64,000 bases of DNA, taken from Cryobacterium breve (GTDB lineage: Bacteria; Actinomycetota; Actinomycetes; Actinomycetales; Microbacteriaceae). The stretch lies in contig NZ_CP075584.1 of assembly GCF_027594785.1 (NCBI RefSeq), forward strand, positions 3,348,001 through 3,412,000. Reading direction: 5' to 3'. Both the position numbers and the translations under genes were made by a program. Positions 22,642 to 32,866 of the stretch are shown here, one piece after another. Every line of letters starts with the position of its first letter. Position 1 is the stretch's first letter. The notes beneath the pieces are model-generated. The model ran no database searches. It was not told the DNA's origin and saw only the letters and a program-made list of their open reading frames with translations.

Positions 22642-24876
22642 CTATGGGGTGAGCTCAGGGACGACGAAGCGCTGCCACGCCCAGGCGCTCACGCTGAGTG
22701 CCGCGAAGAGCCCGGAGGCGACCCACATCAGGGTCACGCTGCCCTCGCCGTGCCACAGCCCGACGACGGGGCTGAGGACAGCGAACATGACTGTGAAGGC
22801 GGCGAGGGTCAGCCCGACCCAGGTGAGCGGCGACCACGCGACGATGCTGCGCCCGCTTGTGCTGCCGATCGGGACGAGCACGAGCAGCGCCGATCCGACC
22901 GCGGTCAGCACGACGCTGTTGGCGACTTCGGCGGCGAGCAGGTCTCCGAAACCGCCGCCGGTGGGCAGCACCCCGAGCACGAGCCAGCCGAGGACCGCGA
23001 GCGCGAGCAGGCTTCCGGCACGCAGCGCCGCAAGCTGGCCGCGATGGATCGCGCTGTGGCCGCTCGACACGGCGACGCTCCCCAGCAGTCCGAAGAGCAG
23101 GGCCGGGTGGATCTCGAACGCGCGCGAGCCGAGCGCAGTCACCGCGACGAGCAGGAGGTAGCGCGGCAGGAAGGTGACGGATGCCGGCACGCCCCACACC
23201 CGCGAGCTCCACCACTGCGGCACGAGGGCTCCGGCCGTATTGACGACGATGAGTGCGAGCACGACGGCGAGCAACAGCCTCAGGTAGGCGGGCTGGCTCG
23301 ACACGGTGCCGGAGAGCATGATGAGCGTCGCCGCAGCCGCGATCGCGGCGGCCGCGAGCAGCCAGCGGTTCACGACCAGGGTCGGGGCCCTGTCGAATTC
23401 CTCGCTCGCCTGGTTGCGGCCCGAGAGGGCGCTCGTGTTCCAGAGCGGACGACCGTCCCGTGCCCGCACGATGGTGCCGCTCAGCAGGCGGGCGGGAATG
23501 ACGAGCAGCACGAGGGCGCCGACGGCGAAGAGCACGGCCTCGAACCAGGAGAAGTCGGCGTTCGAGCCCGGGGGCAGCACCGCGCTCGTGAACTGGGTCG
23601 GGTCGTTCCAGCCGCCGGGGAGGGAGGATCCGTGCCCGGATGCCGAATCGCCGCCGCTCGCAGGCGGAATGGGGGCCGGCGCAACGGACGTTGCGGTCGA
23701 CGAGGGCGTCGGGGTCGCGGTGGCGCTCTCGGAGGGGGTGCCCGGAGCCGGAGCCGGAGCAGAGGCTGACGGGGAGGCGCTCCCGGCAGGAGGAGCGGGC
23801 GACGTCGAGGGGTTGGCCGACGGTGACGCGTCCGGAGCGGGACCGAAGTCGACGCCGAGGCCGGGGCTTCCCTGACTCTGGTTGCCTGCGGCATCCTGTT
23901 GGACGGCGATCACCCGATAGCTGCCCGCGGTGACCGTGCCCGTCGCGGTGCAGGCCCAGGTGCCTGCGGTGACCGCGACGGTGCACAGGGAGTATGGTCC
24001 GGCGAACACGGTGACGGCGGCGCCGTCCTCTCCCGTCCCCGCATAGCTCGACCCCGCCTGGGGCACCCGCGCGCCGGCGGTCGGTGACGAGACGACGGGA
24101 GCGGCGGGTCGGTCGAAGTCGAAAAGGATGCTTTTCGGGGCGCTGTCGTTCGACCAGCTGGGTGCGCTGAACCCGGTCTGCTGCGCGGCCGTCACGGTGT
24201 GGGTGCCGCTGCTCGGGAGGTTCGGGAACGTGCACGACCACGCCCCGCCCGTGTCGGCCGTCGCCGGGCAGGTCTCTCCGGTCGAGACCGAGGCGACGAC
24301 GGATGCCCCCGGGTACGCGGACCCCCGGACGGTTCCGTTCGACGCCGGGGCGCCGAACGGTCCGCCCGCCACGACGGGTTCCCCGAGTACGTCGATCGTT
24401 TCTTCTGCGGTGAGCGTCGAATCACCCGTCACGACGACCTTCAGGCGGACGTGCTGCCCGCTCGGGAGGTTCGCGGTGCAGGACCAGTCCGTCGCAGGCG
24501 ATGCAGCGATGATGCAGAGCGGGTCGCCCGCACCCGGGTTGAGGAGCTGGATCTCCTGGCTGGCCGAGCGGGTGCCCGAGACCGTGGTGGTCGAACGGCC
24601 GACGAAGGTGCCGGGGGGTGGGCTGTCGATTGTGGGTGATGCCGACAGCGGGGTTGCGGCCGGCCCGCTCGGCGGTGGGGTCGCGGCGTGGGCGGCGTCG
24701 GCGCCCATCGGAAGACCGCCGAGGCTCAGTAGCAGAAGCCCTGCGGTGATGAGCAGCGACGGCACGGCCACCCGGATCGGTGACCGGGCGCCACGAAGCG
24801 CGATAAGCATCCGCCGCGTTCGTCGACCATGACGGGACTGCGGCGGGCCGGCGCAAGCGAAGCGTGAGCGATGCAT
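22642..24876 (-). CDS. Ig-like repeat protein with polytopic membrane C-terminus (744 aa)
   Basis: N-terminal signal/anchor helix at about 37-60, then three Ig-like (Big/bacterial Ig) repeats of ~85-90 residues, each closing with a WSCT or WACT motif and a Cys pair (about 85-160, 165-255, 256-345). A Pro/Ser/Ala-rich linker (about 345-440) leads to a C-terminal half with seven or so membrane helices. The repeats should be outside the cell and the last half in the membrane. Function unknown; domain make-up suggests a surface or envelope-stress protein. It is divergent from the amino-acid deaminase-like gene, with 171 bp between. Confidence 0.78.
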   Translation of the reverse strand: MHRSRFACAGPPQSRHGRRTRRMLIALRGARSPIRVAVPSLLITAGLLLLSLGGLPMGADAAHAATPPPSGPAATPLSASPTIDSPPPGTFVGRSTTTVSGTRSASQEIQLLNPGAGDPLCIIAASPATDWSCTANLPSGQHVRLKVVVTGDSTLTAEETIDVLGEPVVAGGPFGAPASNGTVRGSAYPGASVVASVSTGETCPATADTGGAWSCTFPNLPSSGTHTVTAAQQTGFSAPSWSNDSAPKSILFDFDRPAAPVVSSPTAGARVPQAGSSYAGTGEDGAAVTVFAGPYSLCTVAVTAGTWACTATGTVTAGSYRVIAVQQDAAGNQSQGSPGLGVDFGPAPDASPSANPSTSPAPPAGSASPSASAPAPAPGTPSESATATPTPSSTATSVAPAPIPPASGGDSASGHGSSLPGGWNDPTQFTSAVLPPGSNADFSWFEAVLFAVGALVLLVIPARLLSGTIVRARDGRPLWNTSALSGRNQASEEFDRAPTLVVNRWLLAAAAIAAAATLIMLSGTVSSQPAYLRLLLAVVLALIVVNTAGALVPQWWSSRVWGVPASVTFLPRYLLLVAVTALGSRAFEIHPALLFGLLGSVAVSSGHSAIHRGQLAALRAGSLLALAVLGWLVLGVLPTGGGFGDLLAAEVANSVVLTAVGSALLVLVPIGSTSGRSIVAWSPLTWVGLTLAAFTVMFAVLSPVVGLWHGEGSVTLMWVASGLFAALSVSAWAWQRFVVPELTP

Positions 24877-25047
24877 AGGTCCCCCCTGCCTCCATTTCAG
24901 GGGTCATCCTCCCGATTGTCAACGTGCAACGCGCAAGAGCGACGATCGTGCGCGGGATTGTTATCTGCCACGGGACGCGGGCGTAGGGCATACTGACGGA
25001 CACGAGGCGGATTCGCCGCCCCGCCGTCAGACAGGGCCGATCTCGCC

Positions 25048-26299
25048 ATGACGCTTCCCGACCTGAGCGCTCCCGCCACCGGAACGCCCTGGCTTCGACC
25101 GGAAAGCTACTGGCCGGCGCTGACCGAGGCCACCCGCCAGCTCGACACGCCCATCGCGGCGCTACACCTTGGGGCGCTCCGCCACAACACCCACGACATG
25201 TTGCGGCGCGCCGGCGGAACCCCGATCCGCGTCGCCTCGAAGTCGATCCGCGTCCGCGGCGTGCTCGAGGCCATCCTCGCCGTTCCCGGCTACCGGGGCG
25301 TGCTCGCCTACACCCTGGCCGAGGCGCTCTGGCTCGCGGAATCCATCGAGGACGTCGTCGTCGGCTATCCGAGCGTGGACCGAGCGGCGATCGCGGCCCT
25401 CTGCCGTTCGGCGCTCCTCGCCTCCCGGGTGACCCTCATGGTCGACTCGCTCGCCCAGGCTCGACCTGATCGACGCGGTGATCCCGCCGCACCGGCGTGA
25501 GGTGATCCGCCTGTGCATCGAGCTCGACGCCGGCTGGCGGAACCCGGTGCTCGGCCACCTCGGCGTGCTGCGCTCGCCGGTGCACACCGCCCAGGAGGCC
25601 AGGGAGGTCGCGGCGGCCATCGTCGCGCGTCCCGGCTTCGCGCTCGTCGGCCTGATGGCGTACGAATCGCAGGTCGCCGGTCTCGGCGACCGGCCCGCCG
25701 GTCGCGGCCCCCGCGCGCTCACCACCGGGATCGTCAACCGGTGGGTGCGCCGCCACTCGATCGCGGAGCTCGGCGTGCGCCGCGCCGCCGCCGTCGCGGC
25801 CGTGCGCGAGGTCGCGCCGATCGAGTTCGTCAACGGCGGAGGGACCGGTTCCCTCGAGAGCACCCACGCGGATGCCTCGGTCACCGATATCGCCGCGGGC
25901 AGCGGCTTCTTCGGCGGGCACCTCTTCGACAACTATTCGGCGTTCACGCCGGCGCCCGCCGCGGCCTTCGCCCTCTCCGTGGTGCGGAAGCCGAGCCCGG
26001 ATACCGCGACACTTCTCGGCGGCGGCTGGGTCGCATCCGGACCGCCGGGTACCGACCGGTTGCCGGCCGTCGCCTGGCCGCCCGGACTCGCCGTCGTGCC
26101 CCGCGAAGCCGCCGGCGAGGTGCAGACCCCGCTCTCCGGGCCCGGGGCTGCGGCACTCGACGTCGGCGACCGGGTCTGGTTGCGGCACACCAAATCGGGG
26201 GAGCTCAGCGAACACGTGACAGAATTCGCAGTGGTGGATGACGGCCGGGTCGTCGACCTGCTGCCCACCTACCGCGGCGAGGGGAAGGCGTTCCTGTGA
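25048..26299 (+). CDS. PLP-dependent D-amino-acid deaminase/aldolase (alanine-racemase fold; frameshifted reading)
   Basis: Removing one inserted base at 25457-25461 gives 416 residues. N-terminal TIM barrel of the alanine racemase type with the PLP Lys in RVASKSIRV near residue 65, GYRGVLAYTLAEALWLAE and the CIELDAGWR strand; the C-terminal part (about 290-416) matches the D-serine dehydratase-like domain with HTKSGELSEHVTEF, where His and the following Glu resemble the metal ligands. Likely acts on a D-3-hydroxy amino acid such as D-serine or D-threonine. Its stop overlaps the GTG of the oxidase, so the two form an operon. Confidence 0.85.
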
Positions 26300-27609
26300 C
26301 GAACACCGGTGCGCTCTGGCGGAACTGGGCGCGCAGCGAGTCCGTCCGGCCGGCCAGGGTCGAGCGGCCCACGAGCGTCGCGGCCGTGCAGCGTGCGGTC
26401 GTCGCCGCGGCGAAATCCGGGATTCCGATCAAGGCCGTCGGATCGGGGCACAGCTTCTCCGGCATCGCCGTCGCCCCCGGTGTGCTCCTCGACCTGGCCG
26501 ACCTCTCCGGCATTGTCGGCGTCGACACGGCCACCGGCCGGGTCACCCTCGCCGCGGGCACCCGCCTGCACCGGATCCGCGGCCTGCTCGCACCTTACGG
26601 GCTCCACCTCGCCAACATGGGCGACGTCGACCGGCAGACGATCTCCGGCGCCACGTCGACGGGAACCCACGGCACCGGGGCCGCCTTCGGCGGACTCGCC
26701 ACCCAGATCGTCGGCCTCACCCTCGTCACCGGAGACGGCAGCCTCCTGCACGTGAGCGAGACCGAGAACGCGGAGATCTTCCCGGCCGCCCGGCTGGGCC
26801 TCGGTGCGCTGGGCATCCTCGTCGACGTGACGATCCAGTGCGTCCCGGCGTTCCTCCTGCACGCCGTCGAACAGGCCGAGCCGCTCGGCGAGGTGCTCGA
26901 CACCTTCGACGAGCGCAGCCGCGCCGCAGACCACTTCGAGTTCTACTGGTTCCCGCACACCGAGAAGGCCCTCACCAAGACGAACACCCGGCTGGACCCG
27001 TCTGCCGGGCGCGCGCCTCTCGCACCGGTCTCCCGCTGGATCGACGACGAACTGCTCGCCAACGGCGTCTTCGGGGCGCTCTGCACGATCGGGGCGGTGC
27101 TCCCGCCCTCCGTGCCGACCATCAACCGGGTCGCCGAACGTTTCATGGCACGGCGGGAATATACGGATGCCTCGACGCGCATCTTCGTGAGTCGGCGCGC
27201 CGTGCGCTTTCACGAGATGGAATACGCGCTCCCGGTCGCCGCGATCCCGGCGGCCGTGCGCGAGGTCCGCGCCCTCATCCAGCGCTCCGGCTGGCGGATC
27301 TCCTTCCCGATCGAAGTGCGGTCCGCCGCCGCGGACGACGTGTGGCTGTCCACGGCCCACGGCCGGGAGACCGGGTACATCGCCGTGCATCGCTTCTACC
27401 GGGAGAACCCCGGGGAGTACTTCACCGCCGTCGAGGCCATCATGCGCGCGCACGACGGGCGCCCGCACTGGGGCAAGATGCACACGAGGGACGCAGAGTC
27501 CCTCCGCGAGACGTATCCGCACTTCGACGACTTCCTCGCTGTCCGCGACCGGCTGGACCCGGAACGTCGGTTCGCCAACCGGTACCTCGAGCGAGTGCTC
27601 GGGCGCTGA
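26296..27609 (+). CDS. FAD-linked D-arabinono-1,4-lactone / L-gulonolactone-type oxidase
   Basis: A 437-residue vanillyl-alcohol-oxidase-type flavoprotein. PCMH FAD domain at about 15-180: the motif AVGSGHSFSGIAVAPG carries the His that often binds FAD covalently, and TSTGTHGTGAAFGGLATQIV contacts FAD. The C-terminal ALO domain ends with RPHWGKMHT, the catalytic loop of aldonolactone oxidases, and RDRLDPERRFANRYLERVLG. It oxidises an aldonolactone or a sugar alcohol with oxygen as acceptor. GTG start overlaps the upstream stop by GTGA. Confidence 0.9.
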   Translation: MTNTGALWRNWARSESVRPARVERPTSVAAVQRAVVAAAKSGIPIKAVGSGHSFSGIAVAPGVLLDLADLSGIVGVDTATGRVTLAAGTRLHRIRGLLAPYGLHLANMGDVDRQTISGATSTGTHGTGAAFGGLATQIVGLTLVTGDGSLLHVSETENAEIFPAARLGLGALGILVDVTIQCVPAFLLHAVEQAEPLGEVLDTFDERSRAADHFEFYWFPHTEKALTKTNTRLDPSAGRAPLAPVSRWIDDELLANGVFGALCTIGAVLPPSVPTINRVAERFMARREYTDASTRIFVSRRAVRFHEMEYALPVAAIPAAVREVRALIQRSGWRISFPIEVRSAAADDVWLSTAHGRETGYIAVHRFYRENPGEYFTAVEAIMRAHDGRPHWGKMHTRDAESLRETYPHFDDFLAVRDRLDPERRFANRYLERVLGR

Positions 27610-27800
27610 ACCCGGGCCGGTCCGCGCGTGCCGGGCTGACCGAGTGGATGCCGGCCGGCGTGCCCTGCGCGGATACCGGCGACCTGACCCCGTGACCCTG
27701 GACCCACGAATCGGTGCGGGTTCGCCGCGGCGCGTGACAGGCTGGTGACCTGCGGACCTCGGCCGCACCACGAACACCAGCGGGAGAGAGTCCTCGGACG

Positions 27801-29452
27801 ATGAGCAGCAAGCCGATCAACACCAACACGGTCGCCGGCCGAGCCTGGCCGCACCGCGCCAACGAACTCGGTGACCGGCTGCCTGACGGCTTCACGATCG
27901 GGGTCGCGAGCTCCGCGTTCCAGATCGAGGGCGCGGCCCGCGACGGCGGTCGCGCCGAATCGGCCTGGGACCCGTTCACGGCCACCGCCGGCCGCATCGT
28001 GGACGGCTCGAACGCATCCGTCGCCGCCGACCACTACAACAAGCTGCCCGAAGACCTCACCCTGCTGGGCGAGCTCGGTGTCGACGCGTATCGCTTCTCC
28101 TTCGCCTGGTCGCGGGTGCAGCCCGACGGACGCGGGGCGCTCTCGCGCGCCGGGCTCGCGTTCTACGACCGGCTCGTCGACGGACTGCTCGCCGCCGGCA
28201 TCCGCCCGATGGCGACGCTGCAGCACCGCGACCTGCCCCTCGCCCTGCGCGGCGGCTGGCTGAACCGCGACACGTCCTCGCGCTTCGCCGACTATGCCTA
28301 CGAGCTCGGGGCCGTGTTCGGCGACCGGGTCGACGCCTGGGTCACCCTCGACGAGCCCGCGACCGTGACCCTCGCCGGCTACGCCCTCGGCACGGATGCT
28401 CCCGGCGAGGCCCGCCTGTTCGCCGCGCTGCCCGCGGCGCACCACCAGCTCCTCGGCCACGGCCTCGCCGTGCAGGGTCTCCGCGCCGCCGACGTGCGCG
28501 GGGGCATCGGAATCGCCAACGCGTACTCGCCGGTTCAGCCGGCAAGCGACAGGGAGGCCGACGAGGTCGCCGCCGCCCTCTTCGACCTGCTGCACAACCG
28601 CGTTTTCGCCGACGCCGTCCTCCTCGGGAGCTACCCGGCGCCGCCGGAGCCCTACGAGACCGAGCCTGCGGCTCCTGCTCGAGACGGAGCCGGAGGACCT
28701 GCGCACCATCCACCAGCCGCTCGACTTCTACGGTCTCAACTACGTGCAGCCGTCGCGGGTCGCCGCGGGGCCCGTCCCCGTCGCGAGCAGTGCGGTCGCC
28801 GGCGGCGGTCCCTCCGGCAACGGCGCGGGCGGGCGCGCGGGGCGAAGCCGGCGCGGGCTCAGGCCCCCGCGGGCCGGGATCCCGCGGCCCCGGCTCCCGC
28901 GGGCCGGCGAGCCGGGCCGGCGGCCCCGGTGGGCCGGGCGCCGCCGGCTCGGGCACCGGACCGCGCACCGCCGCGAACGCCGGCCGTGTCGACGAGAACG
29001 CGCCCGTGGTCTCGTTCCCGTTCCACGTGCTCCCGTTCCGCGAGTTCACCGTCACCGGGGCCGGACGCGCGATCGCCCCCGAATACCTTGGCGTCGCCCT
29101 CTCCGAGCTCGCGACCCGGTATGGCGACGCCCTCCCGCCGGTGTACCTCACGAGCCTCGGAGCGAGCTTTCCCGACCAGGTCGACAGCCGCGGCGCCGTC
29201 GACGACCCAGCCAGGATCGACTACCTCGCCGAACATCTCGTCGCCGCGCTCGACGCCGTCGCTCCGGGCAAGCCGGCGGCCGGGGTCAGCCTCCGCGGAG
29301 CCTTCGTCTGGTCCCTGCTCGACGGTTTCGAGTGGACCGCTGGCTATACCCAGCGTTACGGCCTGGTGCGCGTCGACTTCGCAGACCCCGAACGGAAGCG
29401 CACGCCGAAGTCCTCATACCGGTGGCTCCAGAGGGTACTCTCCGCCCGCTGA
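27801..29452 (+). CDS. GH1 family protein lacking the catalytic nucleophile (two 1-base insertions)
   Basis: Two extra bases (28663-28667, SAGCTC type; about 28839-28842, G run) are removed to give 549 residues. The GH1 barrel is clear: FTIGVASSAFQIEGA, YRFSFAWSRVQPDG, acid/base region WVTLDEP, FYGLNYVQPSRV, and SLLDGFEWTAGYTQRYGLV near the end. The nucleophile loop, usually YITENGAS, reads VYLTSLGAS, so the Glu is absent, and the usual YHWD is QHRD. About residues 322-370 are a Gly/Pro/Arg/Ser-rich low-complexity insert not normal for GH1. It may be a pseudoenzyme or binding protein. GH1 fold is certain; hydrolase activity is doubtful. Confidence 0.82.
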
Positions 29453-29502
29453 CCCGCCCCCGGCATCCGTTCGCCGAACCGATTCGACGGAGATTTTCGA
29501 TT

Positions 29503-29516
29503 CTGAACCGGTTCAG
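29503..29516. repeat. Perfect 14-bp palindrome CTGAACCGGTTCAG
   Basis: A fully symmetric sequence with central CG, like LacI/GalR operators, located 50 bp beyond the GH1 stop and 63 bp beyond the ABC permease stop. No gene begins here, so an operator role for either neighbour is doubtful. Confidence 0.4.
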
Positions 29517-29578
29517 CAGGCCGCTAACGTGCCGAAAACCCAAAAACTCCGTCGAATTGGTGAGGGGCGGAGGGGTGG

Positions 29579-30313
29579 TCAGGGGGTGCGGCGGCGGAGC
29601 GTGATCGAGCCGAGGACGACGGCTCCCACGATCCACGCCCCGATGATGAGCAGTTCGCCGCCGATGTAAGCGGTGTCCTGCGAATTCGAGGCGACGGCCT
29701 GGAGGGCGTCGATCGCGTGCGAGAGCGGGAGCCAGTCGCTGATGATGCGCAGGGCGTCCGGAAGCTGCTCGCGGGGGAGGAAGATGCCGCCGAGCAGGAT
29801 CTGCGGGAAGACGAGCGCGGGCATGAACTGCACGACCTGGAACTCGGTGCGGGCGAATGCGCTCGCGAGCAGCCCGAACGTCGTGCCGAGCACGGCGTCG
29901 GCGACGGCGACCGCGAGCAGCAGCCAGACCGAACCGGCGATCGTGAGGCCGCACACCCAGACCGCGTACCCGACAGCGACCGCGGACTGCAGCACGGCGA
30001 GCAGCCCGAAGGCGAGGGTGTAGCCGAGGATGAAGTCGCCCTTGCCGAGCGGCATCGAGAGTAGCCGCTCGAGGGTGCCCGTGCGGCGCTCCCGCAGGGT
30101 CGTGATGCTCGTCACGAGGAACATCACGATGAACGGGAACAGCGCGATCATCGCCGGCCCGATGGTGTCGAACACCGGGGTGTCGGAGAATATCCAGGCG
30201 ACCAGGCCGATCAGGAGGCTCGGGACCACGAGGAGCAGCACGATCGTGCGCGGGTCGTGCCGGATCTGGGTGAGCACCCGACCGGCCGTCGCGAGCGTGC
30301 GACGCGGGTTCAC
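29579..30313 (-). CDS. ABC-2 type exporter permease
   Basis: A 244-residue permease with six membrane helices, beginning with the GTG at 30313 that overlaps the ATPase stop (GTGA). The ABC-2 motif ITTLRERRTGTLERLLSMPLGKGDFILGY before helix 3 is diagnostic in parts, and the LPREQLPDALRIISDWLPLSHAIDAL segment precedes the last helix. It forms a dimer with the ATPase encoded just upstream; typical substrates are drugs, lipids or polyketides. Confidence 0.9.
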   Translation of the reverse strand: MNPRRTLATAGRVLTQIRHDPRTIVLLLVVPSLLIGLVAWIFSDTPVFDTIGPAMIALFPFIVMFLVTSITTLRERRTGTLERLLSMPLGKGDFILGYTLAFGLLAVLQSAVAVGYAVWVCGLTIAGSVWLLLAVAVADAVLGTTFGLLASAFARTEFQVVQFMPALVFPQILLGGIFLPREQLPDALRIISDWLPLSHAIDALQAVASNSQDTAYIGGELLIIGAWIVGAVVLGSITLRRRTP

Positions 30314-31132
30314 AGCGCACCGTCGATCCCGGTCGGCCCGGCACCGGTCGACGGGTCCCGTTTCGACGGGTCCGGGTCCACCGTGTCCTGGGGCGACGGG
30401 TCTTCCGACGACGGATGCCGCCGGATCAGGCTCAGGAACGCGGCCTCGACGTCCTCGGTCGCGGTCGAGGCGAGCAGCCCGGCCGGGGTGTCGTCCGCGA
30501 GGATCTCTCCGTCCCGCATCAGAAGGAGCCGGTCGCAGCGGCCGGCCTCGTCCATGACGTGGCTCGACACGAGCAGGCTCGTGCCCGCGGCGGCGAGCCG
30601 GTGGAACAGCTCCCACAGGCTCCACCCGAAGCACAGGGTCGAGGCCGACGGTGGGTTCGTCGAGCACGAGCAATTCAGGGGACCCGAGCAGCGCGCCGGC
30701 GAGCGACACCCGGCTGCGCTGGCCGCCCGAGAGCGAACCGACGAGCTGGCCGGCGTATCGTCCGAGGTCGGTCGCGTCGATCACCCGGTCGACGTCGTCG
30801 GCGGGTGCGCCGATCACCGCGCGGAAGTACTTCAGGTTCTGCCGCACGGTCAGGTCGTCGTAGACGCTCGCATCCTGGGTCACGTAGCCGACCCGGTTCC
30901 GCAGCGAGACCGAGCCGGCCGGGCGGCCGAGCACGATGACCTCCCCGGACTGGACGAGCTGGACGCCGACGATCGCGCGCATCAGCGTCGTCTTCCCGCA
31001 TCCGCTCGGCCCGATCAGGCCGACGACGAGGCCGCGGGGCACCGTGAGGCTCAACCCGTGCAGCACCGGATGCCTGCCCCGGCGGGCGAACAGATCCGTC
31101 ACGTGGACCGCTGGCGCAGAGAGATGGCTCAT
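30310..31132 (-). CDS. ABC transporter ATP-binding protein (frameshifted reading)
   Basis: One inserted base at 30617-30621 (SAGCTC context) is removed to give 273 residues. Walker A GPSGCGKTT near residue 42, Q-loop VGYVTQD, signature LSGGQ, Walker B LLVLDEPTVGLDP and the H-loop VSSHVMDEAGRCDRLLLM are all present, so the gene product is active once repaired. Class: DRA/ABC-2 exporters. The C-terminus continues into a 30-residue Asp/Pro/Thr-rich tail. Translationally coupled with the permease. Confidence 0.9.
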
Positions 31133-31303
31133 GTCCTCGATTATTCGCCCGTCCGGCCCGAAAGGACCATGGATCGGGGGTGTTTCTTGGAGTCTGGTGG
31201 GAAGCGGATGAGAGTGTCAGGCCGCGTCGTTATGATGGCAACATTGTTCGTATGCCGCCGCGGCCCGCTCGCTCGCACCGCTGAAACACAAGGAGACGCT
31301 GCC

Positions 31304-31872
31304 ATGGAATGGCTCATCCCGCTACTCATCGTTGTTGTGCTTGTCGTCATCGTCGGAATCTACTTCTGGGCGACCTACAACTCCCTCGTGACCCTCAAGG
31401 TGCGGGTTGACGAGGCGTGGAGCGACATCACCGTGCAGGCTCAAGCGGCGTGCCGACCTCATCCCGAACCTGATCGAGACGGTCAAGGGCTACGCAGCCC
31501 ACGAGAAGGCGGTCTTCGAGAACGTCGCCAAGGCCCGCGCCGAATCGATCAGCGCATCGACCCCCGCGGACGCCGCAGCCGCCGAGAACCACATGCAGTC
31601 GGCCCTGCGCAGCATCTTCGCGGTCGCGGAAGCGTACCCGCAGGCTCCAGGCCAGCCAGAACTACCTGCAACTGCAGGCCGAGCTCGTCGACACCGAGGA
31701 CAAGATCCAGGCCTCGCGCCGCTTCTACAACGGCGGCGTCCGTGAGCTCAACACCAAGATCCAGGTCTTCCCGAACAACCTGATCGCGAAGAACCTCGGC
31801 TTCACCCAGCGCGACTTCTTCGAGGTCACCGACTCCGCAGCCATCGCGGAGCCGCCTCGCGTGCAGTTCTAG
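31304..31872 (+). CDS. lemA: LemA family protein (two 1-base insertions)
   Basis: Extra bases at 31437-31441 and 31642-31646, both in CAGCTC, are removed to give 188 residues. One N-terminal membrane helix ([20 protein letters not shown]), then the coiled LemA body: [37 protein letters not shown], and [20 protein letters not shown] at the end. LemA proteins have a short N-terminus and a cytosolic helical bundle and are repeatedly found next to HtpX-type membrane proteases, as here (12 bp upstream of htpX). Ribosome site AAGGAG lies 9 bp before the ATG. Confidence 0.92.
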
Positions 31873-31884
31873 CGGCGGGCACAG

Positions 31885-32769
31885 ATGTACAGCGCGATTG
31901 CGCGGAACAAGCGCAACACGGTCTTCATCATCATCCTGTTCCTGGCGATCATCGCCGGGCTCGGCTGGATCGCCAACGCGGCCTACGGACGTGGCGGCTA
32001 CGGCATCCTGATCCTCACGATCGTCGTCGCCGCCGGCTACGCCCTCGTGCAGTACTTCGCGGCCGGGCGCCAGGCGATCGCGATGAGCGGCGGGATCCGG
32101 GTGAACAACAAGGCGGAGCATCCGCGGCTCTGGAACACCGTCGAGAACCTGTCGATCACGACCGGCTCGCCGATGCCGGAGATCTACATCATCAATGACC
32201 CCGCCCCGAACGCGTTCGCGACCGGGCGCGACCCGGAGCACGCGATCGTCGCCGCGACGACGGGCCTCCTCGCGATCATGGACGACGCGGAACTCGAGGG
32301 TGTCATGGCGCATGAGCTCGGGCACGTGCGCAACTATGACATCCGGGTGTCGATGGTCGTCTTCGGCCTCGTCGTCGCCGTCGGCTTCATCTCGGACATG
32401 TTCCTGCGGATGGCGTTCTTCGGCCGCAACAACAACAACAACGGCAACCCGGTCGTCATGGTCTTCGGGCTGGTCGCGATGATCGTCGCGCCGCTCGTCG
32501 CCAGCATGGTCCAGCTCGCCGTCTCCCGGCAGCGCGAGTACCTCGCCGACGCCACGAGCGCACTGACCACGAGGCACCCGGATGCCCTCGCGAGCGCCCT
32601 CGCCAAGCTCGAGACCTACGGGCGCCCGATGCAGAAGCAGAACACGTCGATGGCGCACCTGTGGATCGCGAACCCGCTCAAGCCCGGCATGATGGCGAAG
32701 CTGTTCAGCACGCACCCGCCGATCGAGGACCGGATCGACCGGCTGCACGCCATGGGCAACAAGTTCTGA
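31885..32769 (+). CDS. htpX: HtpX-type M48 membrane metalloprotease
   Basis: A 294-residue protease with two N-terminal helices at about 13-33 and 38-57, zinc motif HELGH in VMAHELGHVRNYD near residue 142, two further hydrophobic segments after it, and the third zinc ligand Glu in QREYLADATSAL. It cuts damaged membrane proteins at the inner face of the membrane as part of the envelope stress response. Forms an operon with lemA. Confidence 0.94.
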   Translation: MYSAIARNKRNTVFIIILFLAIIAGLGWIANAAYGRGGYGILILTIVVAAGYALVQYFAAGRQAIAMSGGIRVNNKAEHPRLWNTVENLSITTGSPMPEIYIINDPAPNAFATGRDPEHAIVAATTGLLAIMDDAELEGVMAHELGHVRNYDIRVSMVVFGLVVAVGFISDMFLRMAFFGRNNNNNGNPVVMVFGLVAMIVAPLVASMVQLAVSRQREYLADATSALTTRHPDALASALAKLETYGRPMQKQNTSMAHLWIANPLKPGMMAKLFSTHPPIEDRIDRLHAMGNKF

Positions 32770-32786
32770 CGACCGACCACCCGTCG

Positions 32787-32846
32787 CGCGCCAACTGCGC
32801 CGCTCCGCGCCAGGCATGCCTGGCGCGCACCGGCGCAGTTGGCGCG
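32787..32846. terminator. Long nested stem-loop between htpX and the ycaQ-like gene
   Basis: Outer arms 32787-32802 and 32831-32846 are complementary over 16 bp; the loop contains a second perfect palindrome, 32806-32827. No T tract follows either arm. It lies between two convergent stops and may act in both directions. Confidence 0.65.
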
Positions 32847-32866
32847 GCAGTGCGCTCACCCGTCCG

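Noticed and set aside
21706..23769. 687-codon plus-strand frame opposite GppA and the Ig-like protein
   Set aside because: Low-complexity translation, no motifs, and covers two genes with clear domains on the other strand.
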